A DNA stretch of 50,249 nucleotides from an uncultured Oscillospiraceae bacterium (lineage in GTDB: Bacteria; Bacillota; Clostridia; Oscillospirales; Oscillospiraceae): contig CAKUIM010000017.1 in the NCBI GenBank assembly GCA_934660965.1, positions 1 through 50,249 on the forward strand. The letters run 5' to 3'. The notes beneath the pieces are model-generated. The model was given only the letters and a program-made list of their open reading frames with translations. It had not been told where the DNA came from and ran no database searches. The translations under genes and the position numbers were made by a program. Numbering within the stretch: position 1 is the stretch's first letter; every line of letters begins with the position of its first letter. This document shows positions 25,296 to 31,424 of the stretch, in pieces.

Positions 25296-25326
25296 TGCAG
25301 ACCAGCTTGGGAAGGGGGGCTTTGTC

Positions 25327-25398
25327 ATGCGGATCGTGGTGCTGAAATCTCCGAAGGCGCTGTGCAGGCTGCTGCGGACGATTTTCCGAATCAACTAA
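25327..25398 (+). CDS. spoVM: Stage V sporulation protein M, 23 residues
   Basis: A tiny gene, ATG 25327 to TAA 25396-25398, with AAGGGGGG at 25312-25319 placed 7 nt before the start. The peptide begins MRIVVLKSPKALCRLLR and is amphipathic. It aligns with Bacillus SpoVM (26 residues, MKFYTIKLPKFLGG...) at the Met, basic residue 2, Lys-x-Pro-Lys (K7, P9, K10), L12 and R17. Pro-9, needed in Bacillus for recognition of convex membrane, is present. SpoVM anchors the SpoIVA shell to the forespore surface. The position directly after rsgA is the Bacillus locus with rpe and thiN removed, and spoIVA follows two genes later. Confidence 0.85.
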   Translation: MRIVVLKSPKALCRLLRTIFRIN

Positions 25399-25400
25399 GG

Positions 25401-25429
25401 GCATATCGGGCGCACCGGGTACATATAAG
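25401..25429 (+). promoter_or_regulatory. Sigma-E promoter of the SipL-like gene
   Basis: GCATATC (25401-25407), 14-nt spacer, CATATAAG (25422-25429). A close fit to the mother-cell sigma-E consensus, directly after the spoVM stop codon. Confidence 0.7.
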
Positions 25430-25463
25430 TGTCCATAGAATACGAGCAAGGAGAGGACGCGCT

Positions 25464-26972
25464 ATGGACATGGAATTACAACGTGTGCGGCTGGGCGGCT
25501 TTCGCCCGGTTTATGACGGCGCCCTGCGCCAGGAGGAGACGCTGGAGAGCATCGTGCCCGACGCCCTGCCGGACATCGACCGGATCGTCACGGCCCAGGG
25601 GAGCGTTCTGCTGCGGCAGAAGGAGGTGGTGGACGGCAGTGTGCGGGTGATGGGCAGCGTGCGGCTCAATGTACTCTATCTGCCCGAGGGGGGCGGCGGG
25701 CTGTGCTCAATCGCGCTGAATATCCCGTTTTTGTGCAGCGGCGACAATCCGGCCATCCGCAGCGGCGGTCAGGCACAGGTGACGGCCTCTGTCATCAGCG
25801 CGGACGCCAGGGCCCTCAACCCCCGGAAGGTTCTGGCCCGTGCGGAGATGAGCATCGGGCTGTGCGTCTTTGAAGAGGCGGACGAGGAGATCACCACCGG
25901 TGTGGAGCGGGGCGCAGACAGCCTTGAGACCCTTGTGGAGCGATACCAGGATTACGGGACGGCAGATGTAACGGAAAAATACTTTACATTTCATGACACC
26001 GTGCGCCTTCCGGCCTCCAAGCCGGTGCCGCAGGAGCTGCTGGCCGTCCGGGCGGGTCTTGCCTGCGGCGAGTCGAAGATCATCGGGAAAAAGCTGGTGG
26101 TCAAGGGGGAGGCGGTGCTGGACCTTGTCTACCGCAGCGAGGAAGGGGTGAGCGCCGCCGCGGTGGAGCTGCCCTTTTCCCAGATAGCGGAAACCAAGGC
26201 CGTCAGCGAGGACGGTCAGGCGGAGTGCTCCGCAGTGCTTACAGGGCTGGACTGTACCCTGACAGAGGACGGCGCACTGGAGGTCAATGTGGAGGCACTT
26301 CTGGAGGCCGCCGTGCGGCAGGAGCGGGAGGTCGCCCTGCTCTCCGACCTTTACAGCACTTGCCAGGCGCTGGACACCCAGCGCCAGCAGGTGACGCTCA
26401 CCAAGCTGGGTGAGCAGGGCTCCCGCCGGCAGATCACCCGGCAGTTCTGCCCCACCGACACGGCGGCCCAGCGGGTGATCGACTGCGGCCTTACCATGGG
26501 GGAGGCCGCCGCGGCACCTGCGGGGGAGGGCGGCTGCATGGCCACCGCCCGGGCCTATGTAGACATCCTCTACGCCGGGGAGGACGGCTCCCTCCACGCA
26601 GCGGCCTTTGCCATTCCAGCAAGCTGCGCGCTCCCGGCGCCCCGGGGCTGCCGCTGCCGGTGCGCACCGGTGGGGGAGGTGTCCGCCATGCCGGTCACCG
26701 GCGGGCTGGAGGTGCGCTTTGAAACGGAGTTCTCGTATCTGTCTGTAGAGCCGCTGCCGGCGGGCTGCGTGTGCGCCGTAACGCCCGGGCAGCAGGAGGG
26801 GTATGAGGGACGCAGGCCTTCAGTTATCCTGCGCATGCCGGGCCAGGGCGAGCGCCTTTGGGACGTGGCCAAGTGCTGCGGCTCTACCGTGGCGGATATC
26901 AAGGCGGCAAACGGTCTCACCGGCGAGGACGTGCAGGGCACGCTGCTGCTGGTGCCGTCGCGCAGGCCGTAA
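25464..26972 (+). CDS. sipL: SipL-like spore coat protein with SPOCS and LysM domains
   Basis: A 502-residue protein with DUF3794/SPOCS domains (about 35-130 and 170-275, and a diverged one about 320-425) and a C-terminal LysM module (about 452-498, ERLWDVAKCCGSTVADIKAANGL). This layout matches Clostridioides difficile SipL, which binds SpoIVA through its LysM domain and is required for coat attachment. The gene lies between spoVM and spoIVA and has its own sigma-E-type promoter. ATG 25464 follows AAGGAGAGG. The LysM region is Cys-containing and may bind protein and not glycan. The symbol is assigned by domain order and context. Confidence 0.85.
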   Translation: MDMELQRVRLGGFRPVYDGALRQEETLESIVPDALPDIDRIVTAQGSVLLRQKEVVDGSVRVMGSVRLNVLYLPEGGGGLCSIALNIPFLCSGDNPAIRSGGQAQVTASVISADARALNPRKVLARAEMSIGLCVFEEADEEITTGVERGADSLETLVERYQDYGTADVTEKYFTFHDTVRLPASKPVPQELLAVRAGLACGESKIIGKKLVVKGEAVLDLVYRSEEGVSAAAVELPFSQIAETKAVSEDGQAECSAVLTGLDCTLTEDGALEVNVEALLEAAVRQEREVALLSDLYSTCQALDTQRQQVTLTKLGEQGSRRQITRQFCPTDTAAQRVIDCGLTMGEAAAAPAGEGGCMATARAYVDILYAGEDGSLHAAAFAIPASCALPAPRGCRCRCAPVGEVSAMPVTGGLEVRFETEFSYLSVEPLPAGCVCAVTPGQQEGYEGRRPSVILRMPGQGERLWDVAKCCGSTVADIKAANGLTGEDVQGTLLLVPSRRP

Positions 26973-26982
26973 GAACCATCGC

Positions 26983-27014
26983 AGAGCGGGGGTCATCCGA
27001 TCCCCGCTCTTTTT
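26983..27014 (+). terminator. Intrinsic terminator after the SipL-like gene
   Basis: AGAGCGGGG (26983-26991) pairs with CCCCGCTCT (27002-27010), followed by TTTTC. It separates the gene from the spoIVA promoter. Confidence 0.85.
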
Positions 27015-27028
27015 CTGTGCGCAGGGCG

Positions 27029-27057
27029 GCATATTTTATAGCTTATCCCCATACTGT
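27029..27057 (+). promoter_or_regulatory. Sigma-E promoter of spoIVA
   Basis: GCATATT (27029-27035), 14-nt spacer, CATACTGT (27050-27057): the best sigma-E match in the window. spoIVA is transcribed by sigma-E in Bacillus and C. difficile. Confidence 0.8.
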
Positions 27058-27087
27058 GTAGGGAATATGCGGCGAGGAGGAGTTGCA

Positions 27088-28566
27088 GTGGAAAACCGCA
27101 AAATATACGAGGATATTACGCTGCGGACCAACGGGGATATCTATATCGGCGTGGTTGGGCCGGTGCGCACGGGAAAGTCCACCTTTATCAAGCGCTTTAT
27201 GGAGACGCTGGTGCTGCCCGGCATCGAAAACGTCTATCGCCGCGACCGGGCCAGGGATGAGCTGCCCCAGAGCGGCTCCGGCCGGGTGGTGATGACGGCG
27301 GAGCCGAAATTCGTGCCCGAGGAGGCCGTGGACATCACCATGGACAACGGCGCGGCGCTGTCGGTGCGGCTCATCGACTGCGTGGGCTATATGGTGCCCG
27401 GCGCCCTGGGCCAGATGGACGGGGAGCTGCCCCGCATGGTGATGACGCCCTGGTTTGACCACGAGATCCCCATGCCGGAGGCGGCGGAGCTGGGCACGAA
27501 AAAGGTCATCGCCGACCACTCTACCATCGGCATCGTGGTGACCACCGACGGCACCATCACTGACATCCCCCGGGAGGACTATCTGGAGGCGGAGGAGCGG
27601 GTCATCCGGGAGCTGCAGGAGCTGGGCAAGCCCTTTGTGGTGCTGCTCAACTCAGAGCAGCCGGAGTCGGACCGGGCCCAGACCATCCGCAATGAGATTT
27701 CGGAACAATATGATGTGACCTGCCTTGCGGTCAACTGCCTGACCCTGGACGAGGACGCCATCACCGGCATCATCAAGGGGGTGCTCTATGAGTTCCCCAT
27801 GAAGGAGCTGGACCTGTTCCTGCCGCCGTGGGTGGACGCACTGCCCTTTGACCATCCCATCAAAAGCGGCCTGTACGCGGCCATCCGGGAGGAGAGCACC
27901 CATCTGCGCCGCCTGCGGGACGTGGAGCGGGCGGTGACGGCCATGGGCGGCAGGGAGGAGATCGGCCGGGCCCAGATAGACCGCATGGATATGGGCACCG
28001 GCGTTGCCACTGCAACGCTGGAGGTACCCCGGGGCCTCTTTTACAGCACCCTTTCCCAGCAGTGCGGCATGGAGATTGCCGACGACGGGGATCTGATGAA
28101 GCTCATGACCGGCCTTGCGGCCATGAAATCCCGGTACGACAAGGTGTCCGCCGCCCTGGAGCAGGTGGAAAAGACGGGCTACGGCATCGTTATGCCCGAG
28201 CCGGAGGAGATGGCCCTGGAGGAGCCGGAGATCGTCAAGCAGGGTGGGCGCTACGGCGTGCGGCTGCGGGCGGCGGCGCCGTCCATCCACATGATGCGCG
28301 CCGAAATCCAGACGGAGGTCTCGCCCATTATGGGCACGGAAAAGCAGTCCGAGGAAATGGTGGACTATCTTTTGGAGCAGTTTGAGGGGGATACGGGCAA
28401 GATCTGGCAGTCCAACATCTTTGGCCGCTCCTTCCACGAGCTGGTGGCCGAGGATCTGCAGAGCAAGCTCAAGCGCATGCCAGACGACGCCCGGGAAAAG
28501 CTCCGGGAGACCTTGCAGCGCATCATCAACGAAGGGTCCGGCGGACTGATCTGCATCATCCTTTAG
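27088..28566 (+). CDS. spoIVA: Stage IV sporulation protein A, spore coat ATPase
   Basis: Polymerises with ATP hydrolysis into the basement layer of the coat around the forespore. The 492 residues match Bacillus SpoIVA in length. The Walker A GPVRTGKST is at 24-32; the switch region has TTDGTITDIPREDY. The strongly conserved end GSGGLICIIL is present. The start is GTG 27088, after GAGGAGG (27074-27080); the open frame further upstream is not used. The anchor spoVM and the LysM partner SipL-like gene precede it, so the basal coat machinery is clustered. Confidence 0.97.
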   Translation: MENRKIYEDITLRTNGDIYIGVVGPVRTGKSTFIKRFMETLVLPGIENVYRRDRARDELPQSGSGRVVMTAEPKFVPEEAVDITMDNGAALSVRLIDCVGYMVPGALGQMDGELPRMVMTPWFDHEIPMPEAAELGTKKVIADHSTIGIVVTTDGTITDIPREDYLEAEERVIRELQELGKPFVVLLNSEQPESDRAQTIRNEISEQYDVTCLAVNCLTLDEDAITGIIKGVLYEFPMKELDLFLPPWVDALPFDHPIKSGLYAAIREESTHLRRLRDVERAVTAMGGREEIGRAQIDRMDMGTGVATATLEVPRGLFYSTLSQQCGMEIADDGDLMKLMTGLAAMKSRYDKVSAALEQVEKTGYGIVMPEPEEMALEEPEIVKQGGRYGVRLRAAAPSIHMMRAEIQTEVSPIMGTEKQSEEMVDYLLEQFEGDTGKIWQSNIFGRSFHELVAEDLQSKLKRMPDDAREKLRETLQRIINEGSGGLICIIL

Positions 28567-28577
28567 ACGGAGAAAGG

Positions 28578-28595
28578 GGCCGCCTGACAGCGGCC
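28578..28595 (+). terminator. Short hairpin after spoIVA
   Basis: GGCCGC (28578-28583) pairs with GCGGCC (28590-28595). There is no T-tract, so termination is doubtful. Confidence 0.35.
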
Positions 28596-28623
28596 GCTCT
28601 GCCCAAGGCATGAGATGCAGGGA

Positions 28624-28652
28624 TTGCTTTTTCCCGGCTAGTTTGCTATATT
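28624..28652 (+). promoter_or_regulatory. Sigma-A promoter of rsmI
   Basis: TTGCTT (28624-28629), 17-nt spacer, TATATT (28647-28652). Confidence 0.65.
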
Positions 28653-28683
28653 GTTCTGTACCTGAATGGAAGGATGTGGAACA

Positions 28684-29535
28684 ATGGCCGGGACGCTTTA
28701 TCTGGTGCCCACCCCCATCGGAAATCTGGGCGATATCTCCCCCCGGGCGGAGGAGACCCTGCGGCAGGCCGACTTTATCGCCGCGGAGGACACCCGGGTG
28801 ACGGTGAAGCTGCTCAATCACCTGGACATTAAAAAGCCCATGACCACCTATCACCGGCATAATTGCGAGTCCGCCGGCCCGGCCATCCTCCGGCGCCTGC
28901 TGGCCGGGGAGAGCTGCGCCCTGGTTACCGACGCCGGCACCCCCGCCATCTCCGACCCGGGGGAGGACCTGGTGGCCCTGTGCGCTGCCCAGGGCGTGCC
29001 GGTGGTGCCCATCCCGGGGCCCTGTGCCCTCATTGCGGCGCTGTCCGCCTCGGCGCTGCCCACCGGCCGCTTCACCTTTGAGGGCTTTCTGCCCATGAAC
29101 CGCAAAAACCGCCGCGCCCAGCTTGCCGAGCTTGCGCAGGAGCGGCGTACCATGATTTTTTATGAGGCGCCCCATAAGCTCCGTTCCACCCTGGAGGATC
29201 TGGAAGAGGTGTTCGGCGGCACGCGGCGATTGAGCCTGTGCCGGGAGCTGACCAAGCTCCACGAGGAAATTCTGCGCACCACCGTGGCCGACGCCCGGGC
29301 CTATTACGCCCAGTGCGAGCCCCGGGGTGAGTTTGTGCTGGTGGTGGAGGGCGCGGCGGAGGAGACTGCGGAGGAGCGGCCCATCGACGCGGCCATGGCG
29401 CGGGTGCGGCAGCTGCGGGAGGAGGGGACGTCCCTCAAGGAGGCATCCGCCGCCGCGGCCAAGGAATTCGGCCTTCGGCGGCGGGAGCTCTACGACCTGG
29501 CCATAGGAAAGGGCGGCGCAGACGCCGGCGAATGA
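28684..29535 (+). CDS. rsmI: 16S rRNA (cytidine-1402-2'-O)-methyltransferase
   Basis: A tetrapyrrole-methylase-fold enzyme that 2'-O-methylates C1402 of 16S rRNA. The 283 residues carry LYLVPTPIGNLGDISPRA, the early AAEDTR motif, LVTDAGTPAISDPG, and IPGPCALIAALSASALP. The C-terminal part has REELTKLHEEI-like ELTKLHEEILR and a final helix-turn segment (SLKEASAAAAKEFGLRRRELYD). ATG 28684 lies 8 nt after GGAAGGAT; an in-frame ATG at 28666 would place that site inside the gene. It has its own promoter. Confidence 0.96.
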   Translation: MAGTLYLVPTPIGNLGDISPRAEETLRQADFIAAEDTRVTVKLLNHLDIKKPMTTYHRHNCESAGPAILRRLLAGESCALVTDAGTPAISDPGEDLVALCAAQGVPVVPIPGPCALIAALSASALPTGRFTFEGFLPMNRKNRRAQLAELAQERRTMIFYEAPHKLRSTLEDLEEVFGGTRRLSLCRELTKLHEEILRTTVADARAYYAQCEPRGEFVLVVEGAAEETAEERPIDAAMARVRQLREEGTSLKEASAAAAKEFGLRRRELYDLAIGKGGADAGE

Positions 29536-29600
29536 GTACCGGATCAGTCCTTCTGAATGCGCAGTAGCAGAGAATTAGCCCGTCAAAAGGATGAGAAGCT

Positions 29601-29643
29601 AAAAACCGCCCCCGGCGGCCCGAAAACGGCTGCCGGGGGCGGT
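29601..29643 (-). terminator. Strong terminator of the abrB-type gene
   Basis: ACCGCCCCCGGC (29605-29616) pairs with GCCGGGGGCGGT (29632-29643), with further pairing inside. On the minus strand the stem is followed by TTTTT (29601-29605 on the plus strand are A), so it is oriented for the leftward gene. It may also help stop rsmI transcripts. Confidence 0.85.
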
Positions 29644-29671
29644 GCTGTTCAGATGCCGCGGCGCGGCGGGA

Positions 29672-29914
29672 TCACTGAGCCTGAAGCTCTTTGAGACAAT
29701 GGGGGCAGATGTTCTTCCCCTTGTACGTGGTGACGTTGCCGGCGCTGCCGCAGAAGATGCAGGCGGGCAGATACTTCTTCAGAATGACGGAAGAACCGTC
29801 AACATAGATTTCCAGGGCGTCGCGCTCAGAAATATCCAGTGTGCGCCTCAGCTCAATGGGCAGTACAATGCGTCCGAGCTCATCAACTCTGCGCACGATT
29901 CCAGTCGATTTCAT
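29672..29914 (-). CDS. AbrB/SpoVT-type regulator with zinc-ribbon tail
   Basis: An 80-residue transition-state regulator. Residues 1-50 form the swapped-hairpin AbrB DNA-binding fold (MKSTGIVRRVDELGRIVLPIELRRTL). The C-terminal part carries CIFC (about 52-55) and CPHC (about 70-73), a likely zinc ribbon seen in clostridial AbrB homologues in place of the Bacillus multimerisation domain. ATG on the minus strand at 29914 follows AAGGAGG. It is a single-gene unit with its own promoter and terminator, and a palindrome lies in its promoter. It probably controls entry into stationary phase or sporulation genes. Confidence 0.88.
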   Translation of the reverse strand: MKSTGIVRRVDELGRIVLPIELRRTLDISERDALEIYVDGSSVILKKYLPACIFCGSAGNVTTYKGKNICPHCLKELQAQ

Positions 29915-29972
29915 AAAAAATGCCCTCCTTAACTCAGATTTGCGGCCTGCAAATCCTACCTTCTGGATAGCT

Positions 29973-30000
29973 AGTATATCGGAAATAATTCCGATGTCAA
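29973..30000 (-). promoter_or_regulatory. abrB-type promoter with a palindrome filling the spacer
   Basis: On the minus strand, TTGACA (30000-29995), 16-nt spacer, TATACT (29978-29973). The spacer is exactly TCGGAA-ATAA-TTCCGA (29979-29994), a perfect palindrome. It is likely an operator, possibly for autorepression. Confidence 0.8.
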
Positions 30001-30138
30001 TCTGAAATTGGAAGCAGATTGGAAAAAGAGAGAATATTTACAATTATGTCATACTTTGGGTGGATACGGACTGCCCTTGCATGGAGGCTTCCCATGGCGC
30101 ATAGGATGGGCACAGGCTTGTGAATGGGAGGGATGGGT

Positions 30139-30723
30139 ATGGCAATGTCGCTGATCTGGACGGGAATGATTGCCCTGGCGATTGTGTGCGCGCTGCTTAC
30201 CGGGCAGGGGGAGGCGGTGGCCGCGGCAGCGCTGGAGGGAGCGTCGGCTGGGGTGGAGCTGTGCCTTTCCATGGCAGGGGTGCTGTGCCTGTGGATGGGC
30301 GTGATGGAGGCCATGCGGCGCTCTGGCCTGGCCCGGGGGCTGTCACGGCTGCTGCGGCCGGTGCTGGGGCGGCTCTATCCGGAGTTCGCGCAGGACCGCA
30401 CCGTGATGGACGCGGTGTCGGCCAACGTCTCGGCAAATCTCTTGGGGCTTGGCAATGCCGCCACCCCCCTGGGGCTGGAGGCGGCCCGGCAGATGGCCCG
30501 GTACTCCCCCGGGGTGGCCTCCGACAGTCTTTGCATGCTGGTGGTGTGCAACACAGCGTCCATCGAGCTCATTCCGACCACTGTTGCCGGCATCCGCGCG
30601 GCGGCGGGCTGCGCCACCCCCTTTGACATCCTGCCGGCGGTGTGGCTGGCGTCGGCGGCCTCGGTGACGGCGGGGGTCGGGGCGGCAAAGCTCTTTGCCC
30701 GGGTCTGGAGGGCACGGAGATGA
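30139..30723 (+). CDS. spmA: Spore maturation protein A
   Basis: A 194-residue membrane protein with a nucleoside-recognition (gate) domain. SpmA and SpmB are needed for proper spore core dehydration in Bacillus and Clostridium perfringens. Several hydrophobic segments are visible; the family region is SANVSANLLGLGNAATPLGLEAARQM and CNTASIELIPTTVAGIRAAAG. Four in-frame ATGs (30124, 30133, 30139, 30145) compete; 30139 stands 6 nt after GGGAGG (30127-30132) and is preferred. It overlaps spmB by 4 nt. No convincing sporulation promoter was found: a CATACTTT box at 30050 has a GAATATT only 11 nt upstream. Confidence 0.9.
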   Translation: MAMSLIWTGMIALAIVCALLTGQGEAVAAAALEGASAGVELCLSMAGVLCLWMGVMEAMRRSGLARGLSRLLRPVLGRLYPEFAQDRTVMDAVSANVSANLLGLGNAATPLGLEAARQMARYSPGVASDSLCMLVVCNTASIELIPTTVAGIRAAAGCATPFDILPAVWLASAASVTAGVGAAKLFARVWRARR

Positions 30724-31247
30724 GCCTTGCCCTGGAGCTGCTGGTGCCGCTGCTGATGCTGGCGGTGGCGGTATGGGGCTGCGTGCGGCGGGTAGATTTG
30801 TGGTCCGCCCTGGTGGACGGGGCCGGGGAGGGGCTGCGGGTGATGGTGCGCATCGTGCCGTCCCTCATCGCGCTGCTCACGGCGGTGTACATGCTGCGCG
30901 CCTCGGGCGCGCTGGAGCTTTTGGGCCGGGCACTGGAGCCGGTGCTGTCGGCGGTGGGCATCCCGTCGGAGACGGTGGGGCTGCTGCTCATCCGTCCGGT
31001 GAGCGGCTCGGCGGCCATCGGGGTGGGGGCGGAGCTCATCGAGCGCTTCGGCCCGGACTCCCTTGTGGGGCGCACGGCGGCGGTGATGCTCGGCTCCACC
31101 GAGACCACCTTTTACACCGTGGCCGTCTACTTCGGCGCGGCGAAAATATCCAAAACCCGCTACGCCATCCCCGCGGCGCTGTGCGGTGATATTGTGGGCT
31201 TTCTGGCGGCCTGCTTTGCGGTGCGGCTCTTTTTCTATGGCGGATAA
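30720..31247 (+). CDS. spmB: Spore maturation protein B
   Basis: A 175-residue partner of SpmA with the same gate fold. Family segments are LLIRPVSGSAAIGVGAELIERFGPDS, GRTAAVMLGSTETTFYTVAVYFGAAKI and KTRYAIPAALCGDIVGF. ATG 30720 overlaps the spmA stop, so the two are translated together. dacB, the third member of the Bacillus operon, is not present. Confidence 0.93.
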   Translation: MSLALELLVPLLMLAVAVWGCVRRVDLWSALVDGAGEGLRVMVRIVPSLIALLTAVYMLRASGALELLGRALEPVLSAVGIPSETVGLLLIRPVSGSAAIGVGAELIERFGPDSLVGRTAAVMLGSTETTFYTVAVYFGAAKISKTRYAIPAALCGDIVGFLAACFAVRLFFYGG

Positions 31248-31257
31248 GGATTGGTGC

Positions 31258-31286
31258 TTGACGCGGCGGGGGAGCTATGGTATATT
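31258..31286 (+). promoter_or_regulatory. Sigma-A promoter of fhs
   Basis: TTGACG (31258-31263), 17-nt spacer, TATATT (31281-31286), just before the riboswitch. Confidence 0.75.
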
Positions 31287-31295
31287 TTAACTGCT

Positions 31296-31375
31296 GTATG
31301 ACTGACGGAAGTGGTGAACCACATGGAGTACAGCCGGCGTCCGCGGACACCGTTTTGCCGACCGTCTGGGCGCAC
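31296..31375 (+). ncRNA. ZTP (pfl) riboswitch
   Basis: The leader of fhs carries the two conserved halves of the ZTP/ZMP-sensing pfl RNA: ACTGACGGAAGTGG with ACCACATGGAGTACAG (about 31301-31333), and GCCGACCGTCTGGGC (31358-31372). ZTP is a folate-shortage alarmone, and this RNA class is known upstream of fhs. Ligand binding should favour read-through. The last conserved bases GGGC are shared with the terminator stem. Confidence 0.9.
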
Positions 31376-31397
31376 TATGCTTGGTGCGCCCTTTTTT
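31368..31397 (+). terminator. Terminator forming the ZTP riboswitch expression platform
   Basis: GGGCGCAC (31368-31375) pairs with GTGCGCCC (31384-31391), followed by TTTTTT (31392-31397). Its 5' arm overlaps the conserved 3' aptamer segment, so aptamer and terminator are mutually exclusive. Confidence 0.9.
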
Positions 31398-31424
31398 CTT
31401 TGCGGCGCAGGAAGGAGAAAAGCT

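Noticed and set aside
30032..30057. GAATATT ... CATACTTT as a sigma-E promoter for spmA
   Set aside because: The boxes look right but the spacing is 11 nt, not the 14 nt of the other sigma-E-like sites, so no call was made.
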